Shown piece after piece: positions 39,472-49,227 of a stretch of DNA of 64,000 nucleotides (position 1 is its first letter; every line of letters starts with the position of its first letter). This DNA is from Rhizobium sp. (lineage in GTDB: Bacteria > Pseudomonadota > Alphaproteobacteria > Rhizobiales > Rhizobiaceae), in assembly GCA_003527225.1 (NCBI GenBank), contig DPXQ01000085.1:5385-69384 (forward strand), given 5' to 3'. Under the pieces are notes generated by a model. That model saw only the letters and a list, made by a program, of their open reading frames with translations, ran no database searches and had not been told where the DNA came from. The position numbers and the translations under genes are program-made.

Positions 39472-39969
39472 ATGCGCGTTCCATTGCTGCTCTTCATCCT
39501 TCTGCCCCTTGCTGAAATCGCGGGATTCATCTTCGTCGGCAGCAAGATCGGAATAGCCGCCACTTTGGGACTGACCGTGCTGACGACCGTCGCGGGACTC
39601 GTCCTCCTACGCATTCAAGGCGCGGGAATTCTTCAAAAGCTTCGCGACGCCAGCCGCGAAGGCGCCAATCCCGGTCGAGAATTGATACATGGAGCAATGA
39701 TCGTCGTCGCGGCATTTCTCCTGATCCTGCCAGGCTTCCTGACCGACATCATCGGCCTCCTCCTCTTCCTTCCCTTCATACGGGACCTCGCGTGGTCCAT
39801 CGCCGGACCGCGCACGGTTGTCTTCACCGAAGAGCACCACATCTACCGCAGGCGACAGGAACCGCAGCCACCAAAAGACGCCCGGGTAATCGATCTCGAC
39901 AATGAGGATTACCGCCGCGATCCTGAACGGAAGTCGCCATGGTCGAGCGACCCGGACAACCCTCGGTGA
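39472..39969 (+). CDS. fxsA: FxsA family membrane protein
   Basis: The 165-residue protein has membrane helices at about residues 3-22, 27-45 and 72-100 (MRVPLLLFILLPLAEIAGF, ALVVGLT-like IAATLGLTVLTTVAGLVLL, VVAAFLLILPGFLTDIIGLL) and a hydrophilic C-terminal tail rich in Arg, Asp and Pro. FxsA in E. coli relieves exclusion of phage T7 by the F plasmid; its normal function is unknown. The ATG at 39472 follows gggag. secB lies 96 bp downstream on the same strand. Confidence 0.9.
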   Translation: MRVPLLLFILLPLAEIAGFIFVGSKIGIAATLGLTVLTTVAGLVLLRIQGAGILQKLRDASREGANPGRELIHGAMIVVAAFLLILPGFLTDIIGLLLFLPFIRDLAWSIAGPRTVVFTEEHHIYRRRQEPQPPKDARVIDLDNEDYRRDPERKSPWSSDPDNPR

Positions 39970-40065
39970 GACGCTTGCCTGCCGGCGCTCCTGAGTAGCA
40001 AGGCTTGTAAGCGCGGTGTTGAAATGTTAGATGGCCCCGACAATCAATGCCGCGAGGAAAGCCCT

Positions 40066-40542
40066 ATGGCCAACGACAATCAGGGAACGGCAAGCCCCTC
40101 CCTCAATATTCTAGCTCAGTACATCAAGGATCTTTCCTTCGAGAATCCCGGCGCACCGCGCTCGCTCCAATCGCGAGACAAATCGCCGTCCATCAATATC
40201 AATGTCAATGTGAACGCGAACCCGCTTTCAGAGTCGGACTTTGATGTGGTTCTCGCCCTCAATGCCGAAGCCAAGGACGGAGACAAGATCGTCTTCGCGA
40301 CAGAGCTGGTCTATGGCGGCGTGTTCCGCATCACCGGTTTTCCGCAGGAACACATGTTGCCGGTACTCTTCATAGAGTGCCCGCGGCTGCTCTTCCCGTT
40401 CGCGCGCCAGATCATCGCGGATGCCACGCGCAATGGCGGCTTCCCGCCGCTTATGATTGACCCAATCGATTTTGCGCAGATGTTTGCGCAACGCATGGCG
40501 GAAGAACAGGCGCGCGCCAAGGTCCAAGCTACGCCGAACTGA
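40066..40542 (+). CDS. secB: Protein-export chaperone SecB
   Basis: SecB is a tetrameric chaperone that keeps preproteins unfolded and delivers them to SecA. The 158-residue protein carries the family sequence [20 protein letters not shown] and the C-terminal [17 protein letters not shown]. The ATG at 40066 follows gaggaaag. A bidirectional terminator comes 19 bp after the stop. The fxsA-secB-dnaQ arrangement is usual in Rhizobiaceae. Confidence 0.96.
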   Translation: MANDNQGTASPSLNILAQYIKDLSFENPGAPRSLQSRDKSPSININVNVNANPLSESDFDVVLALNAEAKDGDKIVFATELVYGGVFRITGFPQEHMLPVLFIECPRLLFPFARQIIADATRNGGFPPLMIDPIDFAQMFAQRMAEEQARAKVQATPN

Positions 40543-40561
40543 TTCGAGCGCTCGTGGACTG

Positions 40562-40588
40562 AAAAAGCCCGGTTTTCCGGGCTTTTTC
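40562..40588. terminator. Bidirectional terminator between secB and dnaQ
   Basis: The stem aaaaagcccgg (40562-40572) and ccgggcttttt (40577-40587) with a tttt loop gives a T run on both strands, so it can stop transcripts from secB (plus) and dnaQ (minus). The genes converge here, with stops at 40542 and 40592. Confidence 0.95.
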
Positions 40589-40591
40589 ATT

Positions 40592-41290
40592 TCAGCGATA
40601 TTTTGCCCACACTGCCTTTTCCCCCAGGCGGGCGACAAGTGTCTCATGGACTTCGACTTCGATCTCGGAGACCCGTGGTGGCAATGTCGTCGAGCGCACC
40701 CCAACATGATCGACGACATCTGTCTCCTCGTTGCGGCGAAGATCTCTTTCCTCCGACTGCATGAGACCGAAGGCTGCCTGCCGACCGCCGAGCATTTCGA
40801 TATAGACTTCCGCCAGCAGTTCCGAGTCAAGAAGCGCGCCGTGCTTTGTGCGATGGGAATTGTCGATCCCATAGCGCCGACATAATGCATCTAGCGAGTT
40901 CGGTCCCATCGGATGCTTACGGCGGGCCAATGCGAGCGTATCGACAACGAATTCTGATGGAACCGGCGGCCGGTTCAGCCGCTCAAATTCGGCATTGATG
41001 AAACTCATGTCGAAGGTCGCGTTGTGGGCGATCCACCGGGCGCCATCGAAGAAGGTGACGAGATCATCGACGATCTCAGCGAATACCGGCTTATCCTTGA
41101 GAAAGTCATCGCTGATACCGTGCACAGCCAGCGCATCGGGATGGACGCGCCGATCGCCCGGATTGATATAGACGTGAAAACTGCGCCCGGTCGGAAACTG
41201 GTTTAGTAACTCGATGCCACCGATTTCGATGATCCGATCGGATTTGAATTCGAGGCCGGTCGTTTCTGTATCGAAGACGATTTCCCGCAT
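40592..41290 (-). CDS. dnaQ: DNA polymerase III epsilon subunit (proofreading exonuclease)
   Basis: DnaQ removes misincorporated nucleotides during replication. The 232-residue protein has the DEDDh exonuclease motifs: ExoI VFDTETTGLE, ExoII IAHNATFDMSFIN, and ExoIII with the catalytic His and Asp in HGALLDSELLAEVY. The C-terminal segment is the part that binds the alpha subunit. ATG at 41290. It is downstream of coaE by 3 bp in the leftward maf-aroE-coaE-dnaQ set. Confidence 0.96.
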   Translation of the reverse strand: MREIVFDTETTGLEFKSDRIIEIGGIELLNQFPTGRSFHVYINPGDRRVHPDALAVHGISDDFLKDKPVFAEIVDDLVTFFDGARWIAHNATFDMSFINAEFERLNRPPVPSEFVVDTLALARRKHPMGPNSLDALCRRYGIDNSHRTKHGALLDSELLAEVYIEMLGGRQAAFGLMQSEERDLRRNEETDVVDHVGVRSTTLPPRVSEIEVEVHETLVARLGEKAVWAKYR

Positions 41291-41293
41291 CTT

Positions 41294-41893
41294 TTAAACC
41301 CCTTGTTTCCCATGCTTCCGCAGTATCGCGATAATCTCGGCCACCCGTTCGCGGGCCACATCCACACCATGCCCGGTATCGACAATGAAGTCCGCGCGCG
41401 CACGTTTCTCAGCATCCGGGATCTGCCGGGAGAGGATCAGCTCGAACTTCTCTTCGGTCATTCCCGGTCTCTTCAAAACTCGCGTGCGCTGGATCTCAGG
41501 ATCACAGCTAACGACGACGACCGCGTCTACGCGCTTCTCTGCGCCGGTCTCGAAAAGCAATGGGATATCCAGGACAACCACATCCGACCCTGCCGCCTCG
41601 TGACGCTCAAGAAAAGTTCGCTCTTTGTCGCGCACGAGCGGATGAACGATGTCCTCCAATGCTTTGAACTTAGCCGGATTCTTCGCCAGAGTCCCAGAGA
41701 GAATTTGCCGATCCACTACCCCATCACGAATGACTTCAGGAAATTCTCGCGCAATGGCTGTCACGGCCTCCTTACAATAGAGCTCGTGAACCACGCGGTC
41801 CGCGTCATTCACGGGCACCCCCAGTTCCGCGAATAGCCCGGCGGTTGTCGATTTTCCCATTCCGATCGAACCTGTGAGACCAACGACAATCAT
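41294..41893 (-). CDS. coaE: Dephospho-CoA kinase
   Basis: CoaE phosphorylates dephospho-CoA, the last step of coenzyme A synthesis. The 199-residue P-loop kinase starts [16 protein letters not shown] and carries [10 protein letters not shown] and the lid-region [22 protein letters not shown] 41893 overlaps the aroE stop in ATGA. The frame is open upstream, but the P-loop should lie at the extreme N-terminus, so the later start is right. Confidence 0.96.
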   Translation of the reverse strand: MIVVGLTGSIGMGKSTTAGLFAELGVPVNDADRVVHELYCKEAVTAIAREFPEVIRDGVVDRQILSGTLAKNPAKFKALEDIVHPLVRDKERTFLERHEAAGSDVVVLDIPLLFETGAEKRVDAVVVVSCDPEIQRTRVLKRPGMTEEKFELILSRQIPDAEKRARADFIVDTGHGVDVARERVAEIIAILRKHGKQGV

Positions 41894-42747
41894 CGGTGCT
41901 TTTCCATATCGGCGGTAACCAGCGCGCGAAGGTCTGCAGTGACTTCCGGCCGGCGGCCGAACCATTTCTCAAATCCTGGAACCGCCTGATGCAACAACAT
42001 GCCGAGACCGTCAACGATCGAAAAGCCCAGCTTTTCCGCCTGATGCAAGAGTGGGGTTTTGAGCGGGACATAGACAATATCGGTTACGATCGCGCCAGGC
42101 CTCAGTCTCTCGAAACGATATTGAGGCATAGGCGCCCCATTCATGCCAAGTGATGTTGTGTTGACGAAGAGGCCGGCGCCCGCCATCACCTCATCAAGCG
42201 CACCGATAGGATGGGCGAACACGGCTGGCCCAAATCGGTCGGCAAGTTCCTTTGCCCGATCCAACGTCCGGTTAACGATATTTATCTCCCGGAATCCCCG
42301 ATCGCGCAGGGCCTGAATGACGGCGCGACTTGCACCGCCGGCGCCGAGTACTACTGCTTTCTCGCAATTGTCCCATCCGGGCGCGCGATCATCGAGATTG
42401 GAAACGAATCCAAGGCCATCGGTGTTTGTTGCACAAACGATGCCGTTCTCGATCCAGAGCGTATTGGCAGCTCCCAGTTCCTGGCTCAACGGATCGGGCA
42501 AATCGGCCAGTCGGAGTGCGTCTTCCTTGTGTGGTATTGTAACGTTACCTCCGCGGAAATTCGCGGAGCCATCTTTCAGACCCTTCATGAAGCTGTTGAA
42601 ATCCTCGGGCGCAACGTCAATTGCTTGATAGCTCCCCTCGATCACGAATTGCTTCAGCCAATAGCCGTGAATGAGAGGCGAACGCGAATGCCCGATCGGA
42701 TGACCGACGACAAATGCACGTGGCGCTGTTTCACGTGAATCACGCAT
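41890..42747 (-). CDS. aroE: Shikimate dehydrogenase
   Basis: AroE reduces 3-dehydroshikimate with NADPH in aromatic amino acid synthesis. The 285-residue protein has the shikimate-binding [15 protein letters not shown], the catalytic Lys in [11 protein letters not shown], and the NADP-binding [14 protein letters not shown] with NRTLDRA. ATG 42747 has gggag upstream. Codons 2-7 (Arg-Asp-Ser-Arg-Glu-Thr) are a parS site, so the N-terminus seems adapted to hold it. The start overlaps the maf stop by 8 bp. Confidence 0.95.
   Translation of the reverse strand: MRDSRETAPRAFVVGHPIGHSRSPLIHGYWLKQFVIEGSYQAIDVAPEDFNSFMKGLKDGSANFRGGNVTIPHKEDALRLADLPDPLSQELGAANTLWIENGIVCATNTDGLGFVSNLDDRAPGWDNCEKAVVLGAGGASRAVIQALRDRGFREINIVNRTLDRAKELADRFGPAVFAHPIGALDEVMAGAGLFVNTTSLGMNGAPMPQYRFERLRPGAIVTDIVYVPLKTPLLHQAEKLGFSIVDGLGMLLHQAVPGFEKWFGRRPEVTADLRALVTADMEKHR
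42727..42742. other. parS: parS site inside the aroE start, one mismatch
   Basis: TGTTTCACGTGAATCA on the plus strand matches the parS consensus at 15 of 16 bases and is identical to the site near gyrB. It lies within codons 2-7 of aroE and over the stop codon of maf. It includes GAATC (42737-42741), a CcrM target. It is about 1.5 kb from the left edge of the origin region. Confidence 0.85.
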
Positions 42748-43339
42748 GGAGTACTCCCAGTTCCCTGAGTTTGGAGAGAAGTGGAAGCAAGGGCAGTCCA
42801 AGGATGGTGAAGTAGTCCCCTTCTATAGACTCGAACAGTTGTATCCCCTCACCCTCCAGCTGGTAGGCGCCGACGCTTTTCAGCACGGATTCCTCGGCCC
42901 GCGAGAGATAAAGGTCCAGGTAATTCTCCGAGAAGGACCTCATTGTCAGTTCGGCGATTCCGACATGTTCCCAAGAAACCTCGCCATCCCGCACAAGAGC
43001 AATTGCGCTGTTCAGCCGATGGGTCTTTCCGCGCAATGTCCAGAGATTTCCACGCGCTTCGCCAACACCGGCCGGCTTGTGAAAAACAATCTGATCCAAT
43101 GACATCGTCTGATCGCAGCCAACGACCAAAGCGCCCGGTTTCCTCCTGCTGACGTCCAGAGCCTTTCGTCGGGCGAGTTCCAGTGCAAGTTCCGCAGGCC
43201 CAAGCTTCGCATTCCGTTCTTCGGCTTCAATTGCGCGCTCATCAATACCAGCGGCAACGGCTTCGAAAGTAAGGCCAGCGTTCTTCATCAGGGTGCGTCG
43301 CGATTGGCTCGTCGAAGCGAGAACCAGTTCTGTCGCCAT
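42740..43339 (-). CDS. maf: Maf family nucleotide pyrophosphatase
   Basis: Maf proteins hydrolyse non-canonical or modified nucleoside triphosphates to monophosphates, and some affect septation. The 199-residue protein starts [18 protein letters not shown], the substrate-binding LASxSxxR motif, and has the catalytic region [10 protein letters not shown] and later [23 protein letters not shown]. It is the YceF (Maf-2) like type judging by [15 protein letters not shown]. It lies between ppsR and aroE on the leftward side of the origin. Confidence 0.93.
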   Translation of the reverse strand: MATELVLASTSQSRRTLMKNAGLTFEAVAAGIDERAIEAEERNAKLGPAELALELARRKALDVSRRKPGALVVGCDQTMSLDQIVFHKPAGVGEARGNLWTLRGKTHRLNSAIALVRDGEVSWEHVGIAELTMRSFSENYLDLYLSRAEESVLKSVGAYQLEGEGIQLFESIEGDYFTILGLPLLPLLSKLRELGVLHA

Positions 43340-43376
43340 TCTGACGCCTTCCTATTAAGTTTGCACAGGAATCGCA

Positions 43377-44198
43377 TTATCGCAGCTTCACGCGCAGGGC
43401 AACGATCGCCGCAGCCGTTTCCTCAATCGACCTTCGGGTTACGTCAATGATCGGCCAGTTGTTGCGCGCGCACAGGGAACGGGCGTACTTCAATTCTTCC
43501 GCAATAGAGGCACGATCTATATAGTCGCTTCGGTCGAAACCAGCTGTTGAGCCGAGTTCGCGGTTCTCACGAACCTGGGAGATGCGGTCTGTTGTTGCGA
43601 TCAATCCCACGATCAGCGGCTTCTTTGTCTTCAGCAAGGCTTCTGGCAAAGGGACACCGCAAACGATCGGAATATTTGCTGTCTTGATACCTCTATTGGC
43701 GAGATAGATACTGGTCGGGGTCTTCGAGGTCCGGCTGATTCCGATGATCACAACGTCCGCTTCGTCGTAATCATCCGGCATTTGGCCATCATCGTGATCC
43801 ATTGTGAAGTTCAAGGCTTCGATCCGCGCGAAATATTCCGCATTCAACGCGTGCTGCGCGCCTACGCGACGCCGTGACGGCGCGCCAAGATAGGACTGGA
43901 ACTTGGCGATCACGGGTTCGAGGACATTCACGCTCGGGACGCCCATTTCCCTGCAACTCGCTTCAAGCAGCTCACCAAGGTCGCGATCGACAACCGTATA
44001 GAGAACGATCCCGGGTTCGAGGTCAATTGCTTCGAGGACCGGCATCAATTGACGCTTGTTGCGGATGAGCGGATAGACGTGCTCAATGGCGTTGCTCGTC
44101 TGGAATTGTGCCGCTGCTGCCCGGCCCGCGGAAATGAGAGTCTCTCCGGTTGAGTCAGAAATCAAATGGAGATGAAAGAAGTTTCTTTTGTTCTCCAC
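43377..44198 (-). CDS. Pyruvate phosphate dikinase/PEP synthase regulatory protein (DUF299)
   Basis: These bifunctional proteins phosphorylate and dephosphorylate a threonine of pyruvate phosphate dikinase or PEP synthase, using ADP and phosphate. The 273-residue protein has the family start [16 protein letters not shown], the P-loop-like [18 protein letters not shown], and the end [18 protein letters not shown] choose GTG 44198 (protein beginning with V/M-ENKRNFF), since ggcggag lies 6-7 bp upstream and rhizobial homologs begin there; GTG 44213 is the alternative. It borders the origin region and points away from it. Confidence 0.93.
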   Translation of the reverse strand: MENKRNFFHLHLISDSTGETLISAGRAAAAQFQTSNAIEHVYPLIRNKRQLMPVLEAIDLEPGIVLYTVVDRDLGELLEASCREMGVPSVNVLEPVIAKFQSYLGAPSRRRVGAQHALNAEYFARIEALNFTMDHDDGQMPDDYDEADVVIIGISRTSKTPTSIYLANRGIKTANIPIVCGVPLPEALLKTKKPLIVGLIATTDRISQVRENRELGSTAGFDRSDYIDRASIAEELKYARSLCARNNWPIIDVTRRSIEETAAAIVALRVKLR

Positions 44199-44602
44199 GT
44201 TCTTCTCCGCCACCTGTTGAAAACCCGGGACAGAAATAGGTATCGACGGCGGCAGCCGTTAGGCAAGGGGAAAAGGGGTGACTTATCCACATTCACCCAA
44301 AATGGGAGAGCCTTTTGGGACATCTGTTGATAACGGGTACAACGACTCGTTAGACCGGATTCTCCACAGCTAATCCACAGGACTGCGATCTTCCTGGGAT
44401 GAAACAACATATTGAATATATATGATTTTTAATGCTTGTTCCATTCAATCCGAAATTGGTGGCTAGAACAATGCTCCTTGGTCCCTTCGGCCCTATCGTC
44501 GCAGTTTTTCTGTGGGTTCGCTTTAATCCTTGATACTCAGTGACTCTTAGAAATAGAAGAAGATTCATATCTCTTTATTTTTAATTAGGAGGGTGACAAC
44601 CT
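44199..44602. other. oriC: Probable chromosomal replication origin (oriC)
   Basis: This 404-bp gene-free region lies between ppsR and hemE; in alphaproteobacteria studied so far the origin is next to hemE. It contains a perfect DnaA box TTATCCACA (44283-44291), three boxes with one mismatch (44325-44333 on the minus strand, 44360-44368 and 44371-44379 on plus) and a weaker one at 44215-44223. An AT-rich stretch at about 44401-44436 is a candidate unwinding element and a second lies at 44563-44588. Four GANTC sites occur (44344, 44358, 44542, 44562). No TTAA-N7-TTAA CtrA box was found. Genes to the left are mainly leftward and to the right mainly rightward. Confidence 0.85.
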
Positions 44603-45637
44603 TTGACTGGAACAGGGCGGAAGATACTGGAGGTGCTGAACGGGAAGACAGTGTCACCTCCACCGATATGGCTGATGCGTCAGGCTGGCAGATACCTGCC
44701 GGAGTATCGGGAGACACGCGCAAGGGCTGGCAGCTTCCTCGATCTCTGCTATTCGCCGGACCTTGCCGTTGAAGTGACGCTCCAACCAATCCGTCGATAT
44801 GGTTTCGATGCGGCCATTCTTTTTTCCGACATTCTCGTGATACCGGATGCCTTGAAGCGAAATGTCCGATTCTCGGAAGGTCATGGTCCCGAGATGGACC
44901 CGATCAGCCCAGAGGAAATCGGCAAGCTCGAGACTGCTCATTTCCTTGATCATCTGCAGCCTGTTATCGAGACTGTTCGACGTCTTCGGGTCGAACTCCC
45001 GGGTGAGACGACACTGCTCGGTTTCTGCGGCGCCCCTTGGACGGTTGCGACTTATATGATCGCCGGGCATGGGACATCGGATCAAGCGCCAGCACGTCTC
45101 TTCGGCTACAGACATGCGCAGGAGTTTGATCGACTTCTGTCGATTATTGCAGAGCTGTCTGCCGAGTATCTAGTAGCACAGATCGATGCGGGTGCCGATG
45201 CTGTGCAGATTTTCGATTCGTGGGCGGGCGTGCTCGGTGAGGAGGAATTCCTGCGCTATTGCGTCGAACCGATGGCTAGGATCATTGCTTCGGTCAAGGC
45301 GCAGAGGCCATCCGCGAAGATCATCGCCTTTGCCAAGGGCGCAGGACTAATGCTGAAGGACTACAGACAAAAAACCAGTGCGGATGCCATCGGGCTTGAT
45401 TGGACGGTGCCGCTGCCATTTGCTGCCGAGTTGCAGAAAGACGGACCCGTCCAGGGAAATCTCGATCCGATGCGCGTTGTGGCTGGCGGAAAGGCGCTTG
45501 AGGACGGCATAGATAGAATTCTCGACGTGCTGGGGCATGGGCCGTTGATTTTCAATCTCGGGCACGGAATCACGCCGCAGGCGGATCCGGAGAATGTGTC
45601 GCTGCTCGTCAATCGCGTACGGGGAAGGAAGAACTAA
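44603..45637 (+). CDS. hemE: Uroporphyrinogen decarboxylase
   Basis: HemE decarboxylates uroporphyrinogen III to coproporphyrinogen III in heme synthesis. The 344-residue protein has the signature [17 protein letters not shown] near the start, [11 protein letters not shown] with the active-site Asp, and [13 protein letters not shown]. The start codon is TTG at 44603, 9 bp after the strong site aggaggg; no ATG or GTG lies in frame nearby. It is the first rightward gene after the origin, and part of its promoter must lie in the origin region. hemJ follows with a one-base overlap. Confidence 0.96.
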   Translation: MTGTGRKILEVLNGKTVSPPPIWLMRQAGRYLPEYRETRARAGSFLDLCYSPDLAVEVTLQPIRRYGFDAAILFSDILVIPDALKRNVRFSEGHGPEMDPISPEEIGKLETAHFLDHLQPVIETVRRLRVELPGETTLLGFCGAPWTVATYMIAGHGTSDQAPARLFGYRHAQEFDRLLSIIAELSAEYLVAQIDAGADAVQIFDSWAGVLGEEEFLRYCVEPMARIIASVKAQRPSAKIIAFAKGAGLMLKDYRQKTSADAIGLDWTVPLPFAAELQKDGPVQGNLDPMRVVAGGKALEDGIDRILDVLGHGPLIFNLGHGITPQADPENVSLLVNRVRGRKN

Positions 45638-46179
45638 TGGCTGGGGGGCAGGAAGCCGGTTCCAGGGCTGGACGGAAGGCCACGCTCAGGGCGGTCATGG
45701 CCCTCGTCGTCTTTGGCGGCCTCGCATTTGCTGTTTTTTTCCTGGACCCTGAAAATCTCTATCTATGGATCAAGGCGCTTCACGTCATAGCGGTGATATC
45801 GTGGATGGCCGGTATGCTCTATATGCCTCGATTGTTTATTTACCACGGGGATAGCCCACGTGGTTCGGACCAGGCAAAGACATTCAGTGTTATGGAGCAG
45901 CGCCTGATGAACGTCATCATGAAGCCGGCCATGGCAATTTCCTGGGTCCTTGGTCTCTACATGGCTTGGGATGCCTATGGCTTCATGGCCGGATGGCTGC
46001 ATGTAAAACTTGTGGCGGTGATCGGGCTTTCGGCCGTTCATGAATTTTTTGCCCGGTCGGTTGCAGCCTTCGCGCGCGGTGAATATGTAAGAACGGCGCG
46101 GTTCTGGAGACTTATGAATGAAGTGCCGACGGTTTTGATGATTGTCATTGTCGTGATGGTGATCGTGAAGCCTTTTTGA
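45637..46179 (+). CDS. hemJ: Protoporphyrinogen oxidase HemJ
   Basis: HemJ is the membrane-bound protoporphyrinogen IX oxidase found in most Proteobacteria that lack HemG and HemY. The 180-residue protein has four membrane helices; the first motif WIKALHVIAVISWMAGMLYMPRLFIYH holds the conserved His and downstream LVAVIGLSAVHEFF holds a second region. It overlaps the hemE stop by one base and acts later in the same pathway. The N-terminal 15 residues ([15 protein letters not shown]) are hydrophilic and less typical. Confidence 0.93.
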   Translation: MAGGQEAGSRAGRKATLRAVMALVVFGGLAFAVFFLDPENLYLWIKALHVIAVISWMAGMLYMPRLFIYHGDSPRGSDQAKTFSVMEQRLMNVIMKPAMAISWVLGLYMAWDAYGFMAGWLHVKLVAVIGLSAVHEFFARSVAAFARGEYVRTARFWRLMNEVPTVLMIVIVVMVIVKPF

Positions 46180-46370
46180 GCGACCTTCGTGCCGTTCCTG
46201 CTTTATTTGCGTCAGATCCGCCTTTTCACTTGCGGGCAGTGAGGTGAATCGCTATTTTCCCGCAATCTCATCTATCCCGGCGTGCGTAACATTCGTTCAT
46301 TTGCGGTTTCCGCGATCGTACCGAATTCAACCAGCACGCCTTTCCCTTCCAATGAATGTGGTCCCCCTTC
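46180..46370 (+). promoter_or_regulatory. Leader region of rho
   Basis: The 191 bp between hemJ and rho contain an inverted repeat (ttgcggg at 46230-46236, cccgcaa at 46259-46265), no obvious terminator and no ribosome-binding site ahead of the rho ATG. In other bacteria rho regulates its own transcription through the leader; whether this holds here is not shown by the sequence. Confidence 0.4.
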
Positions 46371-47636
46371 ATGGCTGAAATGAAGCTACAAGAACTCAAA
46401 AGCAAATCGCCGACGGATCTGCTGACTTTTGCGGAATCGCTGGCGGTCGAGAACGCGAGCACGATGCGCAAGCAGGAGCTGATGTTCGCGATCCTGAAGA
46501 TGCTCGCGAGTCAGGATGTCGAAATTATCGGCGAAGGTGTCGTCGAGGTCCTTCAGGACGGCTTCGGCTTCCTGCGTTCGGCCAATGCCAACTATCTGCC
46601 GGGACCGGACGACATCTATATTTCACCTTCGCAGATCCGGCGCTTCTCGCTGAAGACGGGCGATACCGTTGAAGGGCCAATTAGAGGCCCCAAGGAGGGT
46701 GAGCGCTATTTTGCGCTTCTGAAGGTCAATACGATCAATTTTGAGGATCCAGAAAAGATCCGCCACAAGGTTCATTTTGACAATCTAACGCCGCTCTACC
46801 CGGACGAGCGGTTCAAGATGGAGCTGGATGTTCCGACATCAAAGGACCTTTCAGCGCGCGTCATCGATCTCGTGGCTCCGCTCGGTAAAGGCCAGCGTGG
46901 CTTGATCGTCGCTCCCCCGCGGACCGGTAAGACGGTTCTCTTGCAGAACATTGCCCATTCGATTACGGCCAATCATCCGGAATGCTATCTGATCGTTCTG
47001 CTCATCGACGAGCGCCCCGAGGAAGTCACGGATATGCAGCGGTCCGTGCGCGGCGAAGTGGTGTCGTCGACTTTCGACGAGCCGGCCGTTCGGCACGTCC
47101 AAGTGGCAGAGATGGTAATTGAAAAAGCGAAGCGCCTGGTCGAACATGGGCGAGATGTCGTCATTCTTCTGGATTCGATCACGCGTCTGGGTCGTGCATA
47201 CAACACCGTTGTTCCTTCATCCGGCAAGGTTCTAACCGGCGGCGTCGACGCGAATGCTCTGCAGCGTCCGAAGCGCTTCTTCGGTGCAGCACGCAATATC
47301 GAAGAGGGTGGTTCGCTGACGATCATCGCGACTGCCCTGATCGATACCGGAAGCCGCATGGACGAAGTCATCTTCGAAGAGTTCAAGGGTACTGGCAACT
47401 CGGAAATCGTTCTGGATCGTAAGGTTGCTGATAAGCGCATCTTCCCGGCCATGGATATCCTGAAATCAGGGACGCGAAAGGAAGACCTCCTTGTCCCGCG
47501 CCAGGATCTTCAGAAGATTTTCGTACTGCGGCGTATTCTCGCGCCGATGGGTACGACGGATGCGATCGAGTTCCTGATCGACAAGTTGAAGCAGACGAAG
47601 AACAACGCGGATTTCTTCGACTCGATGAATACCTAA
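46371..47636 (+). CDS. rho: Transcription termination factor Rho
   Basis: Rho is a hexameric RNA-dependent ATPase that ends transcription. The 421-residue protein begins [18 protein letters not shown], has the RNA-binding cold-shock-like domain ([33 protein letters not shown]), Walker [13 protein letters not shown], and [13 protein letters not shown] (Walker B and Q/R-loop region). ATG 46371 gives the normal rhizobial length; five further codons are open upstream. The ribosome-binding site is not obvious. Confidence 0.97.
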   Translation: MAEMKLQELKSKSPTDLLTFAESLAVENASTMRKQELMFAILKMLASQDVEIIGEGVVEVLQDGFGFLRSANANYLPGPDDIYISPSQIRRFSLKTGDTVEGPIRGPKEGERYFALLKVNTINFEDPEKIRHKVHFDNLTPLYPDERFKMELDVPTSKDLSARVIDLVAPLGKGQRGLIVAPPRTGKTVLLQNIAHSITANHPECYLIVLLIDERPEEVTDMQRSVRGEVVSSTFDEPAVRHVQVAEMVIEKAKRLVEHGRDVVILLDSITRLGRAYNTVVPSSGKVLTGGVDANALQRPKRFFGAARNIEEGGSLTIIATALIDTGSRMDEVIFEEFKGTGNSEIVLDRKVADKRIFPAMDILKSGTRKEDLLVPRQDLQKIFVLRRILAPMGTTDAIEFLIDKLKQTKNNADFFDSMNT

Positions 47637-47794
47637 TTGGCCGGCGGCACCTGCTTCACATTCGGAACAGAATGCGTTCTGGTAGAGCGCATTTACTATT
47701 TAGCCGGATTCTGAGGTGTTTAGCGTTGATCCGGTACAATTCTGTAACGAAGACGCTCGAATAAATCCGCGATTCGGCGATTGAGTTCGAGGCC
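47637..47794 (+). other. Intergenic region between rho and mnmE
   Basis: The 158 bp contain no gene, no clear hairpin-plus-T-run terminator, and no parS or DnaA box that I could find. The mnmE promoter is presumably here but no boxes are convincing. Confidence 0.4.
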
Positions 47795-49132
47795 ATGGTT
47801 CGCTCCCACCAGGATACAATTTTTGCACTTTCCTCCGGGGGGTTGCCGGCCGGCGTCGCAGTCGTTCGCATCAGCGGCGATGAGGCTTTTGGCATCTGCC
47901 GCAAAATGTGTGGGGAATTGCCGCCACCCCGGCTGGCATCGTTGAGATCGATTCGTAACCGGAACGGCGCAGTCCTCGACAGGGGCATAGTGCTCGCATT
48001 TCCCGGGCCTCACTCGTTTACCGGCGAGGACTGCATAGAATTCCATCTTCATGGCGGGAAAGCTGTCGTTGCCGCCGTTCTAGGGGAATTGCAGCTTTTT
48101 GACGGTTGTCGGCTGGCGGAGGCCGGGGAATTCTCGCGGCGGGCCTTCGAGAGCGGCAAGGTGGACCTCGTCGAGATCGAGGGGCTGGCAGATCTGCTGG
48201 CCGCAGAGACCGAGATGCAAAGACGCTTGGCTGCGGAGCAGAGTTTCGGGAAACTCTCCGCTATCTATTCATCCTGGCGCGAAAGATTGCTTCATGCTCG
48301 GGCGATGATTGAGGCGGAACTTGATTTTGCCGACGAGGGAGACATTCCGGGATCGGTATCCGACCGGATCTGGGTTGAAATGGAGGAGTTAGGGAAAGAG
48401 ATCGGGCGACACTTAGCTCAGGAAAGAGTGGGCGAAATTATCCGGGACGGCTTCAAAGTCGTCATTGTGGGACCACCGAACGCTGGCAAGTCGAGTCTTA
48501 TGAATTCACTGGCCAATCGCGAGGTAGCGATTGTTACGGAGTATGCCGGCACGACGCGGGATATTCTGCACTGCGAACTCGACCTTGGAGGTTTTGCGGT
48601 TCACCTCTTTGATACTGCCGGTATCCGGGATACCGACGAGGCGATCGAACAGGAGGGCATCCGGCGTGCCATGCTTAAGATAGAGGAAGCCGACCTTATT
48701 CTCTATCTCTCGGACGCCTCGTCGCCTCTTGTATATGATCCCCAAGGTTTCGACTCTGTCTCGGCGCCAGTGATCAGGGTTGGTACGAAATCTGACCTGC
48801 TTAGCGATTCGAATCCGAAACGAAGCCAGGAACTCTGCATCTCCACGGTTACCGGCGATGGTGTCGACGACCTCAGAGCGACTGTTCTGACGCATCTGGA
48901 GGCAATGGCGGGTGGGTTGTCGCTTGCCATACCCAGCAGGTTGCGTCAGCGCGAGCATATAAGTGATGTGCTGGTCAACATTGAAGCGGCCGTCGGCAAT
49001 ACCGATATTGGCCTCGAGGTAAGGGCGGAACATTTGCGCCGCGCGTCGGACGCGATTGGGCGGATCTCGGGCAAGATTGATGTTGAGTCTCTCCTGGGCA
49101 AGATCTTTTCTGACTTTTGCATCGGCAAGTGA
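47795..49132 (+). CDS. mnmE: tRNA modification GTPase MnmE
   Basis: MnmE with MnmG installs the carboxymethylaminomethyl group on wobble uridine 34 of certain tRNAs. The 445-residue protein has the folate-binding N-terminal domain (FALSSGGLPAGVAVVRISG, PHSFTGEDCIEFHLHGG), the G domain with GPPNAGKSSLMN, DTAGIRDT and VGTKSDL, and the C-terminal catalytic Cys in the ending FCIGK. Its TGA stop is the first three bases of a parS site. mnmG follows 95 bp later. Confidence 0.96.
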   Translation: MVRSHQDTIFALSSGGLPAGVAVVRISGDEAFGICRKMCGELPPPRLASLRSIRNRNGAVLDRGIVLAFPGPHSFTGEDCIEFHLHGGKAVVAAVLGELQLFDGCRLAEAGEFSRRAFESGKVDLVEIEGLADLLAAETEMQRRLAAEQSFGKLSAIYSSWRERLLHARAMIEAELDFADEGDIPGSVSDRIWVEMEELGKEIGRHLAQERVGEIIRDGFKVVIVGPPNAGKSSLMNSLANREVAIVTEYAGTTRDILHCELDLGGFAVHLFDTAGIRDTDEAIEQEGIRRAMLKIEEADLILYLSDASSPLVYDPQGFDSVSAPVIRVGTKSDLLSDSNPKRSQELCISTVTGDGVDDLRATVLTHLEAMAGGLSLAIPSRLRQREHISDVLVNIEAAVGNTDIGLEVRAEHLRRASDAIGRISGKIDVESLLGKIFSDFCIGK

Positions 49133-49145
49133 TTCACGTGAAACA
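49130..49145. other. parS: parS site between mnmE and mnmG, one mismatch
   Basis: TGATTCACGTGAAACA matches parS at 15 of 16 bases and is the reverse complement of the sites at 33959 and 42727. The first three bases are the mnmE stop codon. It contains GATTC (49131-49135). It lies 35 bp upstream of a promoter-like sequence for mnmG. Confidence 0.87.
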
Positions 49146-49179
49146 CTCGGCTGTATTGCAGCAGAAATAGCTGCGCGGC

Positions 49180-49208
49180 TTGACACTTCCCAGGACCTGT
49201 CCAATAGA
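49180..49208 (+). promoter_or_regulatory. Promoter candidate for the mnmG-rsmG-parA-parB run
   Basis: TTGACA at 49180-49185 and AATAGA at 49203-49208 are separated by 17 bp, a good fit to a housekeeping sigma factor. Transcription would begin about 13 bp before the mnmG ATG. A ParB complex spreading from the parS site just upstream could influence this promoter, which is an inference. Confidence 0.5.
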
Positions 49209-49227
49209 CCCCGCAGGAGTAGAGCAA

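Noticed and set aside
44199..44602. CtrA-binding sites in the origin
   Set aside because: TTAA half-sites occur near 44430, 44523 and 44580, but none has a partner at the 7-bp spacing.
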